Shown here: positions 14,785 through 23,879 of the stretch, piece after piece | Layout of the letters: each line of letters starts with the position of its first letter | Position numbering within the stretch: position 1 is the first letter of the stretch | Source of the DNA: a virus | IMG/VR virus record: IMGVR_UViG_3300045950_000170 | Coordinates: 1 to 52,273 of that record | Reading direction: 5' to 3' (one strand) | Length of the DNA stretch: 52,273 nt | Program-made: the position numbers and the translations under genes | The notes under the pieces: generated by a model | Seen by the model: the letters and a program-made list of their open reading frames with translations, nothing else | Told to the model about the DNA's origin: nothing | Database searches by the model: none

Positions 14785-15068
14785 TGGTGCGCATCGAGGA
14801 TTTCTACGACGCCGCTGCACGATCCGGCTTGCTGGTGGATGCGGAGATCGATGGTCAAACCATCGCTGTCGACTTCCGCTCGCCAGACGAAACCGTCCTC
14901 GATGGGCTGGCCCTGTCCACCGACTACACGATGCGTTTTCCAGCCTCGGCGTTGCCGAGCCTGGCAGCAGGCGACACGGTCGCCATCGGTGGCAGCGATT
15001 ACCGCGTCCGCGATATCCGCAGCATCGGCGACGGCAGCGAAAAGCGCGCTTCACTTTCTCGACTCTGA
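14784..15068 (+). CDS. Head-tail joining protein (gpFII-like)
   Basis: The 94-residue protein is small and beta-rich, with IAVDFRSPDETVLDGLALST and GDTVAIGGSDYRVRDIRSIG, the pattern of lambda gpFII-type head-tail joining proteins that provide the tail-docking surface beneath gpW. The start at ATG 14784 overlaps the capsid stop. Position right after the capsid gene supports this. Sequence similarity in this family is weak, so the call rests on size, pattern and order. Confidence 0.7.
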   Translation: MVRIEDFYDAAARSGLLVDAEIDGQTIAVDFRSPDETVLDGLALSTDYTMRFPASALPSLAAGDTVAIGGSDYRVRDIRSIGDGSEKRASLSRL

Positions 15069-15080
15069 GGACTCCCGTTC

Positions 15081-15506
15081 ATGAACTCCATCCGCGAGCG
15101 CATCTTGCGGGAGGTCGTCGCACGTCTGATTTCTGCGGTGGCGCCTGTCCCGGTTTTACGGTTTTCGACCGTGCCGGTGACGCGAGAGGCCAGCCCCGCA
15201 CTGCTGGTATTTGCCGAAGGCGACAGCATCACCGCGCATGCCAACAACCTCGTCGACCGATTGCTGATAGTCCGTTTGGTAGCCGTGGCCCGTGGGGACG
15301 ATGCCTTCGACCAAGCCGATCTGGCGGTGGTCGCTGCCCACACAGCGCTGATGAGCGACACCAATCTCGGTGGCCTTGCTTTGGCCGTCCGCGAAGTCGA
15401 TTGCGAGTGGGACCCGGAGGACGCTGACGCCGGAGCCGTGGCGTTGCCATCCCGCTACGAGATCCGCTACCGCACCCACGCACTTGACCTGACCCGAACT
15501 GGATAA
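15081..15506 (+). CDS. Tail completion/terminator protein (gpZ/gpU-position)
   Basis: The 141-residue protein (MNSIRERILREVVARLISAV..., VPVTREASPALLVFAEGDSI, LIVRLVAVARGDDAFDQADL, ending IRYRTHALDLTRTG) has the alpha-beta layout and genomic position of tail terminator proteins between the head-tail connector and the tail tube. The closing RYRTHALDL strand is typical of minor tail proteins of this group. It would cap the tail tube and allow head joining. Family assignment is by position and pattern only. Confidence 0.6.
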   Translation: MNSIRERILREVVARLISAVAPVPVLRFSTVPVTREASPALLVFAEGDSITAHANNLVDRLLIVRLVAVARGDDAFDQADLAVVAAHTALMSDTNLGGLALAVREVDCEWDPEDADAGAVALPSRYEIRYRTHALDLTRTG

Positions 15507-15513
15507 CCCAACG

Positions 15514-15693
15514 ATGAACATCGAACTACTGAAACCCCATACCCATGCCGGCACCAGCTTGGCGCCTGGTGATGTGCTGGACATCGACGAAGCCACGGCA
15601 CGTTGGCTGATCGACGCTGGCGTCGCCAAAGCCGCTGACGGACTCCAAGAGTCGACCGGCAAATCGCAACCCATCACACGCAAGGGAGACTGA
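15514..15693 (+). CDS. DUF7210-like small phage protein (59 aa)
   Basis: The short frame encodes MNIELLKPHTHAGTSLAPGD, then VLDIDEATARWLIDAGVAKA and a charged tail. This matches a family of small phage proteins found just before the tail tube gene, with an LKPHTHAG start and an ATAxWLIxxGVA motif. I recall it as DUF7210. It fills the gap between the tail completion and tail tube genes exactly (7 nt before, 2 nt after). Function unknown; possibly a connector or tube-assembly accessory. Confidence 0.7.
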   Translation: MNIELLKPHTHAGTSLAPGDVLDIDEATARWLIDAGVAKAADGLQESTGKSQPITRKGD

Positions 15694-15695
15694 CC

Positions 15696-16448
15696 ATGCC
15701 TTACTTTTCTGGACAAGGGCGCGTCTACATCGGCGCCCGCGACGGCAACGGCAACCCGCAAGGACTGAACTACGTGGGCAACGTGCCCGAACTGAAAGTG
15801 TCGCTTTCGGTGGAGACGCTGGAGCATCAGGAGTCGACTTCGGGTCAGCGCCTGACCGACCTGCAGCTGATCAAGACCAAGAAGGGCGAGTTCGCCTGCA
15901 CGCTGGAAGAGCTGATCGCGGTCAACCTGGGTTTGGCGTTGTACGGCACGACCACCGACCAGGTCAGCGGCACGGTGACTGCCGAAGTGCTGCCGAACCC
16001 CGTCACCTTGGGCAGTCTCTACCTGCTGGCCAAGCAGAACGTCTCGACCGTGGTGGTCAAGGATTCCACCGCCACCCCCAAGACGCTTCCGGCAGGCCAG
16101 TACACCCTCAACGCCAAGCACGGTTCGCTGGCGCTCAACGACAAGACCACCGGCGGCCCCTACGTGGAGCCGTTCAAGGTCGACTACGCCTACGGCGCAG
16201 CACAGAGCACGGCGATGTTCACCCAGCCACTGCCCGAGCGCTGGGTGCGCTTCGAAGGACTGAACACGGCGGATGGCAACCGCGAGGTCGTGATCGATCT
16301 CTACCGCGTAGCGATCAATCCGGCCAAGGAACTCTCCGTCATCACCGACGAGCTGCTCAAGTTCGAGCTGTCGGGACAGGTACTGGCCGATACGCTGAAA
16401 CCCGCGACCGGTGACCTAGGGCAGTTCGGCCGAATCGTGCTGTTGTGA
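15696..16448 (+). CDS. Major tail tube protein (gpV-like)
   Basis: The 250-residue protein (lambda gpV is 246) reads as a tube protein: MPYFSGQGRVYIGARDGNGN, LNYVGNVPELKVSLSVETLE, then a beta-rich body and FEGLNTADGNREVVIDLYRV with LLKFELSGQVLADTL at the end. Tube hexamers stack around the tape measure. Shine-Dalgarno GGGAGA precedes the start. It lies directly before the G/GT chaperone genes, the canonical order. Confidence 0.85.
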   Translation: MPYFSGQGRVYIGARDGNGNPQGLNYVGNVPELKVSLSVETLEHQESTSGQRLTDLQLIKTKKGEFACTLEELIAVNLGLALYGTTTDQVSGTVTAEVLPNPVTLGSLYLLAKQNVSTVVVKDSTATPKTLPAGQYTLNAKHGSLALNDKTTGGPYVEPFKVDYAYGAAQSTAMFTQPLPERWVRFEGLNTADGNREVVIDLYRVAINPAKELSVITDELLKFELSGQVLADTLKPATGDLGQFGRIVLL

Positions 16449-16456
16449 GGTGAGTG

Positions 16457-16855
16457 ATGAGCGACTTCGATGCATTTCCTCCCACTCCGCAATCCCTGGC
16501 GATCGCGGGTATCCCGCTGGAGATCACACCGATCCGCGTCGGCGAGATCCCGGCGCTGCTTGCTGCGGTTCGACCCTTCGCGCACCGTTTGGTCGACGGC
16601 GAGCCGGATTGGCTCGAACTGCTGACCGACCACGGCGAAGCGCTGATCAAAGCAATCGCCGTGGCCTCCCGCCAGCCCCAGGACTGGGTGGCGGCCTTGA
16701 CGATGGACGATGCCATACACCTGGCCACCACCCTGTTCGAGGTGAATGCGGATTTTTTCGTGCAGCGGGTGGTGCCGACGATCCAGCACGCCGCCGCCCG
16801 GATCAACGCGCAAATGAGCGGTCCCTTGGCTGGGCTCACGCCATCCACCGGTTGA
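16457..16855 (+). CDS. Tail assembly chaperone (gpG-like)
   Basis: The 132-residue protein (SLAIAGIPLEITPIRVGEIP, LLAAVRPFAHRLVDGEPDWL, AIAVASRQPQDWVAALTMDD, LATTLFEVNADFFVQRVVPT) has the layout of G-type chaperones between tail tube and tape measure. It coats and stabilises the tape measure during tube assembly. ATG 16457 is chosen because GAGG lies 6 nt upstream. A second overlapping frame continues to 17043 and is probably reached by frameshifting, as in lambda G/GT. Confidence 0.75.
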   Translation: MSDFDAFPPTPQSLAIAGIPLEITPIRVGEIPALLAAVRPFAHRLVDGEPDWLELLTDHGEALIKAIAVASRQPQDWVAALTMDDAIHLATTLFEVNADFFVQRVVPTIQHAAARINAQMSGPLAGLTPSTG

Positions 16856-17043
16856 TCCATGCCGGACACCGACTGCCGGATGTCTTGGACTACACGCTCG
16901 CGCAGATGACCGCGTTTCTCGATGCCGAAACACAACGAGATCGCGAGCACGCGAGCCTGCTTCTTGGCCTGACCGCTGTGGCCTGCCAGGGCGACAAGCG
17001 ATCCATCGAACGATTGCAGCGGGAGTTGGCCCATGCGGATTGA
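16457..17043 (+). CDS. Frameshifted tail assembly chaperone (gpGT-like, -1 fusion)
   Basis: A -1 shift from the G-like frame opens a frame ending at 17043 whose downstream part looks genuine: LGWAHAIHRLIHAGHRLPDV, then LDYTLAQMTAFLDAETQRDR and RSIERLQRELAHAD. The best slippery heptamer is T TTT TTC at 16753-16759, in register with the G frame. A shift there gives a 195-residue fusion. In lambda a small fraction of ribosomes makes GT, whose T part binds the tape measure or tube protein. The slip site is inferred; a site closer to the G stop is also possible but I see no canonical heptamer there. Confidence 0.6.
16753..16759 (+). promoter_or_regulatory. Candidate -1 frameshift slippery site T TTT TTC
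   Basis: The heptamer fits the X XXY YYZ rule in the reading frame of the G-like gene (codons GAT TTT TTC). Slipping one base back allows Phe-tRNA re-pairing in both sites. It connects to the frame ending at 17043. Confidence 0.45.
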
Positions 17044-17674
17044 TCTGACGACTGCCGGGCTGTTCGATGCCCGGCAATTCAATGCCTGGTCCACCGAGCG
17101 TCGCGATGCCATTCGCGCGGCGCTGAAGCGCGGTATGCAATCGGGCGGTCGTGAAGTACGCGACGCCGCGCGCACACAGATGCGCGGCGCCTTCAACGTC
17201 AAGCGCAACAGCTTCATCTCCTCGATGCAGGCCAAGGTGCTGGACAAGAAGACCGATCGTCTGCCGGCCTTGCTGGTGGGCAGCAAGATTCCCTGGCTCG
17301 GGTTGCATGAAAAAGGCGGTACGGTCTCCGGCAATTTGCTGATTCCACTGCTTCCGGGGCGAATCGGACCGAAGCGGTTCAAGGCCGTCATCGATGGCCT
17401 GCTGCGATCAGGCAACGCCTTTTTCGTCGAGAAGAACGGCAAGGTCATCTTGATGGCCGAGAACATCCGTGAAAACGCGTCCCAACTTAACCGCTTCAAG
17501 CGGGCCGAGCGTGGGCGCACCGGAGCCAAACAGATCAAACGCGGCCAGGAGATCCCGATCGCCGTACTGGTCAAGTCCGTTTCGCTCAAGCGGCGACTGG
17601 ACCTGACCGGTGCCGTGCAGCGTTCTCTGCCGCGTTTGGCAAGCGCAATCCAAAAAGAACTGACGAAATCCTGA
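17033..17674 (+). CDS. DUF6441 family phage tail protein
   Basis: The 213-residue protein precedes the tape measure gene and overlaps the T-like frame by 11 bp. It is basic and helical: WSTERRDAIRAALKRGMQSG, GREVRDAARTQMRGAFNVKR, then a PALLVGSKIPWLGLHEKGGT loop and EIPIAVLVKSVSLKRRLDLT. I recognise this as DUF6441, a minor tail family found at this position in lambda-like proteobacterial phages. The exact role is unknown. The stop overlaps the tape measure ATG. Confidence 0.7.
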   Translation: MRIDLTTAGLFDARQFNAWSTERRDAIRAALKRGMQSGGREVRDAARTQMRGAFNVKRNSFISSMQAKVLDKKTDRLPALLVGSKIPWLGLHEKGGTVSGNLLIPLLPGRIGPKRFKAVIDGLLRSGNAFFVEKNGKVILMAENIRENASQLNRFKRAERGRTGAKQIKRGQEIPIAVLVKSVSLKRRLDLTGAVQRSLPRLASAIQKELTKS

Positions 17675-20361
17675 TGGCCAACAACCGCGCCCAACTCCTG
17701 ATCACTGCCGTCGACCAGAGCCGTGGCGCCTTCGATTCCATCAAGCGCAATCTGGGTGACCTGGGCAACGCAGCTCGATCCATCAAAGGACTGCTTGGCT
17801 CACTCGGCGTAGCTGTATCTGCTGCCGGCTTTGGTGCCATGATCAAGTCGAGCATCGACTCGGCTGACGCGCTGGATGAGATGTCGCAGCGGGTCGGCAT
17901 CTCGGTCGAGACGCTGTCGACACTCAAGCCAGCGGCCGAATTGACGGGGGTCTCGGCGGAGATCTTCGAGAAGGGCCTGCGCAAACTCTCGACGACGATG
18001 CTCGAGGCCGCGACCGGCTCGGAGGATGCCAAACAGCGCTTCGCGGCATTGGGAGTTACGTTCCAGAACCAGGACGGCGCGCTGCGTGCGACCGACGAAG
18101 TGCTGCTTGATCTGGCCGACCGCTTCAAGGCCATGCCCGATGGTGCGGAGAAAACCGCACTGGCCATCGACACCTTCGGCAAATCCGGGGCTGACCTGAT
18201 CCTGTTCCTGAACCAGGGGCGAGAGGGTGTCGACGCACTGCGCACCGAGATGCAGGCCTTCGGGCTGGAGGTGAGCACGGAAACCGCCGCGCAGGCGGCC
18301 ACATTCAAGGACTCGCTCGACAAACTGCATTTCGCCAGTGGCATGGTCGGCAATCAGATCATCGCCTCCGTGTTGCCAGCCTTGAACGACATGGCCGGTG
18401 GCATGGTCGAGTCGGCCAAGCAAGGCGGCACGCTGCGCGCCATCCTGGACGGCGTGGTCCTGGTCCTGAAAACTCTGGCGCTGGGTGCCGCCACCGTCGG
18501 CAAGGCCTTCGTGGCGCTGGGCGAAGCCATTGGGGCCGGCATGGCGGCCGCCGTCGAGGCGCTGTCGGGCAACGTGTCCGGCGCGAAAGCCATCATCACG
18601 GAACTCAAGGGCAGCCTGGTTCAGCGCCTGGACGAATTGGCGAGCTTCCGCGACAGCCTGTTCGACCCGAAGCCGATCGAAGTGCGTGCGCCGGCAATCG
18701 TTGCCGATCCCACTCTGATCGATCGTCTGCGCACTCCAGGAAGGGCCTCCGGAGACAATGGGGCTGCCCGGTTGGCGCTAGCCAAGGCACTGGCCGATGC
18801 CGAACTGAAGCTGCTCAAGGATGGCCTGGATCGGCAATCACGCGACCTCGACGAGGCGCTCGACGGGCGCCTGATCTCGTTGGCGGACTACTACGCCGCC
18901 AAGAGCGGATTGGAAACCAGCGAGATCGATGCCGAGATCGCCCGCACGCAGACTTTGCTGGCGGAGCAACAGCGCATCGCCACATCGGGATCTGACGAAG
19001 GCGCGCGACTCAAGGCCAAAGCCGAGGTAGCGAAGATCGAGGCCGATCTCATCGTGCTCAACAACAAACGAGCCGATGTCGAAGTCGCGAACGCACGCAA
19101 GGCCGCCGATGCCGAGCGCGAATTGGCCGATGCGCTGACCCAGGCCCGCGAGGAACTGGCGCAGATCACCGGGCAATCCAGTGCCGCCGACCGTCGAGCC
19201 GCAATCGAGCGCGGTTACCGCGATCTGAAGGCCCGACTGTTGGCCGAGAGCGATGCCGACGGCGTTTCGCTGATCGATCGGCTGATCGATGTGAAAGCGG
19301 CGCAAGCCAACCTGGCGGCGCTGGAAGTCGAGTGGCGGCTGGTGACCGAGCGGCTGCGCAATGCGCAAGAGGCCATTCAGACGCAGCAGCAAGCGGGGCT
19401 GTTGACTGAGGCCCAGGCCCGTCAGCAGATCGTCGCCCTGCAGCAGCAATCGGCCACCGAAATGGAGCGGCTCCTGCCGACCATGCAACAGGCGGCGCAA
19501 GCCATCGGGCCCGACGCGGTCGTGCGGGTGCAGGCGTGGCGCAACGAGCTGGAACGCACCAAGCTGGTCGTCGATCAAATGGCGCCGCTGTGGAACCGCA
19601 TCGGCGAGAGCTTTGGAGGCGCGCTCAACGGGATGATCACCGGTGCGCAGACTTGGCGCAGCGCTCTCGCCACTATCTTCCAGCAGGTGGCGGATGCCTT
19701 CTTGCAGCAGATCGTCATACAGCCTTTCCAGCAGTGGATCGCCATGCAGGCGCGGATGCTGGCGATCAAGCTGGGCTTCGTGCAGCAGGAACAGGCCGTG
19801 GACGCGGCGGCCAGCGCCACGACCGTCGCACAGAAATCGGCGGAAACCACCGCCGTGGTCTCGATGGACGCCGCCAAAGCAGGCGCAGGTGCGGCGGCTT
19901 CACAAGCCTCCATCCCCTATGTGGGGCCAGCGCTTGCGATAGCGGCGATGGTCGCCATGGTCGCGGCGGTGATGGGGCTGCTCGGCAACACAAAGAAGTT
20001 CGTCTCGGGTGGGTTGGTGACCGGCCCTGGCACTTCGACCTCGGATTCGATCCCGGCGCGTCTGTCCGCCGGTGAATTCGTCATGAATGCCGCTGCGGTG
20101 AAACGGGTCGGCGTGGACTTCCTGCACTCCATCAACGGTCTGTCGTCCGGGCCGAGAGTTTCCGGCCACACCCTGGCCTTTTCCGCCGGTGGTCTGGTGC
20201 CGGAAGCACCGTCCCAGCAGGTACAAGGGCAAGCGGTGCGCATCGTCAACGTCATCGACCCGGCGATGGCCGCCGATTACCTCAACTCGTCTTCGGGCGA
20301 AAAAACCATCCTCAACATCCTGCAGCGCAACGCGGGCGCGGTGCGGCAGGTGCTGGGCTGA
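17674..20361 (+). CDS. Tail length tape measure protein
   Basis: The 895-residue protein starts LITAVDQSRGAFDSIKRNLG with a GLLGSLGVAVSAAGFGAMIK segment typical of tape measure N-termini. A long helical and coiled middle (about 365-620) follows, then hydrophobic stretches near 745-770 (GPALAIAAMVAMVAAVMGLL) that could enter the host membrane at DNA ejection. It ends with a SGGLVTGPGTSTSDSIPARL motif and LSAGEFVMNAAAVKRVGV, common to tape measure C-termini. At about 0.15 nm per residue it would set a tail near 130 nm (estimate from helix rise). Confidence 0.92.
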   Translation: MANNRAQLLITAVDQSRGAFDSIKRNLGDLGNAARSIKGLLGSLGVAVSAAGFGAMIKSSIDSADALDEMSQRVGISVETLSTLKPAAELTGVSAEIFEKGLRKLSTTMLEAATGSEDAKQRFAALGVTFQNQDGALRATDEVLLDLADRFKAMPDGAEKTALAIDTFGKSGADLILFLNQGREGVDALRTEMQAFGLEVSTETAAQAATFKDSLDKLHFASGMVGNQIIASVLPALNDMAGGMVESAKQGGTLRAILDGVVLVLKTLALGAATVGKAFVALGEAIGAGMAAAVEALSGNVSGAKAIITELKGSLVQRLDELASFRDSLFDPKPIEVRAPAIVADPTLIDRLRTPGRASGDNGAARLALAKALADAELKLLKDGLDRQSRDLDEALDGRLISLADYYAAKSGLETSEIDAEIARTQTLLAEQQRIATSGSDEGARLKAKAEVAKIEADLIVLNNKRADVEVANARKAADAERELADALTQAREELAQITGQSSAADRRAAIERGYRDLKARLLAESDADGVSLIDRLIDVKAAQANLAALEVEWRLVTERLRNAQEAIQTQQQAGLLTEAQARQQIVALQQQSATEMERLLPTMQQAAQAIGPDAVVRVQAWRNELERTKLVVDQMAPLWNRIGESFGGALNGMITGAQTWRSALATIFQQVADAFLQQIVIQPFQQWIAMQARMLAIKLGFVQQEQAVDAAASATTVAQKSAETTAVVSMDAAKAGAGAAASQASIPYVGPALAIAAMVAMVAAVMGLLGNTKKFVSGGLVTGPGTSTSDSIPARLSAGEFVMNAAAVKRVGVDFLHSINGLSSGPRVSGHTLAFSAGGLVPEAPSQQVQGQAVRIVNVIDPAMAADYLNSSSGEKTILNILQRNAGAVRQVLG

Positions 20362-20391
20362 CAGAAACCCGATCCAGCAAGGACCACACAC

Positions 20392-21222
20392 ATGACTGCC
20401 TACGTCGGCTTCGTCGACAACACGATGATGCTCGCCCACCAGCAGATGCTCGAAACGTTTCGCGACGTCTGCCTGGCCGAGGGTTGGACCATCCTCCGTT
20501 ACGACACCGCCATCACGAACCGCGAACTGCTGATGATGGCGCCCGGCCTGTCCGGTACCGAACAGATCTTCTGTGGGGTCTACTGCTACCAGGACAGCAA
20601 CGCGGATTACTACAACCTGGCGGTCGCGACCATGAAAGGCTATGTCGCGGCCAACTCGTTTCTAACCCAGCCGGGCATCTCGCCGGTACTTGGTGTGCCC
20701 GCGCACAACCAGCGCATCGACTACTGGCTCTCCGTCAACGGACAGCGGCTGAATGTGGCGATGAAGGTCGGCACACCCGTGTACGAATCGTTCGGCATCG
20801 GCAAGTTCTTCCCCTATGCGTCACCGGGCCAATACCCCCAGCCGCTATTTGCGGCCGGCATGCTGACCAGCGCATCGGCCACGCGCTACTCCGAGACCAC
20901 CCACACCATGCCGTGGAAAGGCAATCGCAACAACCTGCGCATGCATTTCAACGACGGCACCTGGAAGGCGCCACTCGCCACCCCTTGGGGCCAATCGACG
21001 ATGGCCAATGCCTGCCGTCCAGCGGAGACCACTTACGCACTCTATCCGGTGATGCTCTACGACTCCGGAAACATCTACGGCGCGCTGGACGGGATCTACC
21101 ACATCACCGGCTTCGACAACGTCGTCGAGAACACCCTCGTCATCGACGGCAAGAACTACGTCGTCATCCAGGACGTCGGCCGCACGTCGTTTGGCGACTA
21201 CATTGCGCTGGAGCTCTCCTGA
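20392..21222 (+). CDS. Phage tail virion protein 1 of a tandem pair
   Basis: The 276-residue protein follows the tape measure gene. It opens MTAYVGFVDNTMMLAHQQML and contains CLAEGWTILRYDTAITNREL, IFCGVYCYQDSNADYYNLAV and GYVAANSFLTQPG, then YALYPVMLYDSGNIYGALDG. I know the EGWxxLRYD...YYNL type from phage tail modules, where it is annotated only as virion or tail protein. The next gene encodes a protein of similar organisation (N-terminal xxNGWTWD, late beta-rich part), so the two may form a distal tail complex. Function unknown. Confidence 0.6.
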   Translation: MTAYVGFVDNTMMLAHQQMLETFRDVCLAEGWTILRYDTAITNRELLMMAPGLSGTEQIFCGVYCYQDSNADYYNLAVATMKGYVAANSFLTQPGISPVLGVPAHNQRIDYWLSVNGQRLNVAMKVGTPVYESFGIGKFFPYASPGQYPQPLFAAGMLTSASATRYSETTHTMPWKGNRNNLRMHFNDGTWKAPLATPWGQSTMANACRPAETTYALYPVMLYDSGNIYGALDGIYHITGFDNVVENTLVIDGKNYVVIQDVGRTSFGDYIALELS

Positions 21223-22154
21223 TGCCTTACGTCACCGGACTGGCTAACAGCGCCAACGATCTGCTCAATGCCGTGGTCACTGCCGGAACCGACAACGGCT
21301 GGACCTGGGACGCCAGCAACAGCATGCTCTACAAGGGCGACATCTACGGTCGCCTGACGGTCAGCGGCTTGAACCTTCTGGTGCAGGCCGCCCTTGGCTA
21401 CTCCGGTGCCACGCTGAACACGCCAGCCGCCAAACTGGTCGGCATCACCAACCGGCTGGGGCAAGCGGGCAACACGCTGCTGAGCTACCCGGTGACCTAC
21501 CACATCTTCGTGCACACGGCCCCGGACGACATCATCGTCGTCGTCAACTACCAGGTGATGTGGTGGCAATGGCTTGCGATCGGCCAGGCACGCAGCTTTG
21601 GCGTGCTCGGCAATGCCATCTGGCATTGGGGCACCGCGACTTCCGATATTAGCACCAGCGCCGGTGTGGCGATCGACTCGAATGGCAGCACCGGCAGTGG
21701 TGGCGGCAACACATCCGGCGCGCCGTTCTGGCAATCCAATGACACCACTGGTGTCCAGAACAGCTCGATCTACCTGAACTTCAACGGCCACGGCTGGTGG
21801 AACAACCCCGTGGGCGTCTCCACGGCGAATCCGAATAACGCGCGTGCCACCATTGCCGTCCCGACGCTGCTGCTGACCCAGCCGAACAACTGGAACGGAG
21901 AGGCCGTGCTGACGCGCATCCACATCATGGCGGCGCAGCCCTCCAGCTTCTGGTCGCACGTCGCGGAGCTTCCGCATCTGCGGATGACACGCAACGACAA
22001 CATCGACGACGGCCAGATCCTGACGCTCGGCTCGGAGCGCTGGTTCATCGCACCGGTGTATCGCAAGAACACCGCGAGCCGCGCCGCGTCGCCCTACAAC
22101 GGCGCGACCCACTCCGGGACGATCGCGATGGCCGTCCGCTACGACGGCCCCTGA
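21222..22154 (+). CDS. Phage tail virion protein 2 of a tandem pair
   Basis: The 310-residue protein starts at ATG 21222, overlapping the upstream stop. It contains TGLANSANDLLNAVVTAGTD, then NGWTWDASNSMLYKGDIYGR, APDDIIVVVNYQVMWWQWLA, and a Gly/Ser-rich stretch (STGSGGGNTSGAPFW) before a C-terminal part ending SGTIAMAVRYDGP. The fold is probably beta-rich. It pairs with the preceding gene in position and style, and likely sits at the tail tip. No established family function. Confidence 0.6.
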   Translation: MPYVTGLANSANDLLNAVVTAGTDNGWTWDASNSMLYKGDIYGRLTVSGLNLLVQAALGYSGATLNTPAAKLVGITNRLGQAGNTLLSYPVTYHIFVHTAPDDIIVVVNYQVMWWQWLAIGQARSFGVLGNAIWHWGTATSDISTSAGVAIDSNGSTGSGGGNTSGAPFWQSNDTTGVQNSSIYLNFNGHGWWNNPVGVSTANPNNARATIAVPTLLLTQPNNWNGEAVLTRIHIMAAQPSSFWSHVAELPHLRMTRNDNIDDGQILTLGSERWFIAPVYRKNTASRAASPYNGATHSGTIAMAVRYDGP

Positions 22155-22187
22155 TCCTCCACCTTCACCTCAATCGAGAGCTTTGAC

Positions 22188-23879
22188 ATGCCCGTCCTGA
22201 CAGGCATGGTGCTCGATCGCGCCCAGGCTGGCTCACTGAACCCGCTCCTGAGCATCGATGGGTATCAGGTTGCCGCCATCTATCCGTACACCGCCAGCGA
22301 TACGCCACGAGCTGAGAGAGGCGCACGGAGCTACACCGCCGACATCTCGGTGCCTGCGCAGCGGGCGCTGACCGGCATGCAGGTGCCGAGCTACTTCGAG
22401 GACTTCTACTTCCGTGTGCATCTGCTGCCCGGGCGCATCAACCTCGGCAGCCTGGCATCCGAACAGAGCCGCACGATCGAGGTCTGGAATGCGCGGCTGA
22501 CACCGAACAACTTGGCCTCGATCACCGCCACAGGTGCGGAAGGCATGACGCTGACTGGTCCAGCGCCGGCGCCGACCGTGTTTGCTGCCAATGAATCGCG
22601 GCTCTATACGCTCGCGGTCACGCCGAATGGGCCGCCTACCGTGAACGCGACCTTCGTTTTCGCGTTTGCCCTCGACAGTTCCACCTTGCAGGCGACCGGG
22701 CGTCGCATCGTCGGTTGGATCTTTGCGCCGAACTGGGTACAGCCGGTTGTCGAACGGCTGGAATGGCTCACCGATGTGATGGAGTCTCATGCTGGGTTTG
22801 AGCAGCGCGTGCGCTTGCGCGCCGGGGCCAGGCGCAGCTTCGAGTACAGCGCCCTGGTTGGCTCGGACACCGAGCGTGTAAAGATGGAGAACCTGTTGCT
22901 GTCCTGGCAGGCGCGGGTGTTCGGCTTGCCGCTTTGGACCGATGTCGCGCTTGCGGCAAACCCCATTCCTGCTGGCGCGACGTCCATTGCCGTGACGACA
23001 GCCAATCGAGACTTTGCCGTCGGCGGCTTGGTGGGACTGGTTCTGGCAACGGAATCCGAGTTCGCCGAGATCACGGCGGTCCTGCCCGCGTCGCTGACCA
23101 TCAAGAGCCCGCTGGATTCGACCTGGCCGGTTGGCACCAAGATCCTGCCAGTCCAGCCTGCAAGGGTGCAGAACGAACTCGGCCTGACCTACCTGAGCGA
23201 TGCCATCGGTCGGGCCACGGTCCGCTTCCAGCTCGAGGACGAGTGGTTGCTGCCCGCTGCCACCGAGACACTGGATTACCGGGGCTACCCCGTCCTGCTC
23301 ACCGCGACCAACTGGACCGAGGACGTCGATACAGACTACGCCCGCAAGCTCAACGAGCTGGATTTCCTGACGGGCCGACGCGCCATCGATGACCTGTCGG
23401 GGATTGGCACCGTGCGCCGGACGCATCGCTGGCTGATCAGCGGACGCGCCGCGATCGCGGCGTTCCGGTCCTGGTTGGCCGCTCGCGCAGGCAGACTGAC
23501 GGCGTTCTGGATGCCCAGTTTCCAGTCGGACCTGAAGGTAGTAAGCCCCATCGGCGCCTTCGACTCGGCCATCACCGTGGAGAACCGCGCCTACGCCGCC
23601 AACGTGCCGGCCACCGTTGGGCGGCGCGACATCATGATTGCCACCACGTCCGGCAGCCGCTACTACCGGCGCATCACGGGCGCCACAGCTCTTACACCCA
23701 GCACTGAAAGCATCGCCATCGACAGCGTGGTGGGCGCGGCACTGCTGCCAGAGCAGATCCGGCATGTGTCGTTCATGAAGCTGGTGCGCCTGGACAGCGA
23801 TGCCATCGAACTGGCTCACCACACTGACGATATGGCGGAGGTGTCCATCTCCGTCAGAAGCGTTCGGGATGACACATGA
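22188..23879 (+). CDS. Distal tail-type protein (563 aa)
   Basis: The protein contains LERLEWLTDVMESHAGFEQR and VRLRAGARRSFEYSALVGSD, a pattern like DUF2460 or distal tail proteins that bind the tube end. A repeat-like beta section follows (AGATSIAVTTANRDFAVGGL), then TAFWMPSFQSDLKVVSPIGA and LPEQIRHVSFMKLVRLDSDA. It lies directly upstream of the iron-sulfur-type hub protein and overlaps its start by 4 bp. It probably forms the ring linking tube and tip. The name is by pattern and order. Confidence 0.65.
   Translation: MPVLTGMVLDRAQAGSLNPLLSIDGYQVAAIYPYTASDTPRAERGARSYTADISVPAQRALTGMQVPSYFEDFYFRVHLLPGRINLGSLASEQSRTIEVWNARLTPNNLASITATGAEGMTLTGPAPAPTVFAANESRLYTLAVTPNGPPTVNATFVFAFALDSSTLQATGRRIVGWIFAPNWVQPVVERLEWLTDVMESHAGFEQRVRLRAGARRSFEYSALVGSDTERVKMENLLLSWQARVFGLPLWTDVALAANPIPAGATSIAVTTANRDFAVGGLVGLVLATESEFAEITAVLPASLTIKSPLDSTWPVGTKILPVQPARVQNELGLTYLSDAIGRATVRFQLEDEWLLPAATETLDYRGYPVLLTATNWTEDVDTDYARKLNELDFLTGRRAIDDLSGIGTVRRTHRWLISGRAAIAAFRSWLAARAGRLTAFWMPSFQSDLKVVSPIGAFDSAITVENRAYAANVPATVGRRDIMIATTSGSRYYRRITGATALTPSTESIAIDSVVGAALLPEQIRHVSFMKLVRLDSDAIELAHHTDDMAEVSISVRSVRDDT

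Noticed and set aside
13456-15054. Long minus-strand open frame of about 530 codons opposite the capsid genes
   Set aside because: It is antisense to recognisable decoration, capsid and connector genes. Its translation is Arg/Gly/His-rich and lacks domains, as expected for shadow frames in GC-rich DNA.
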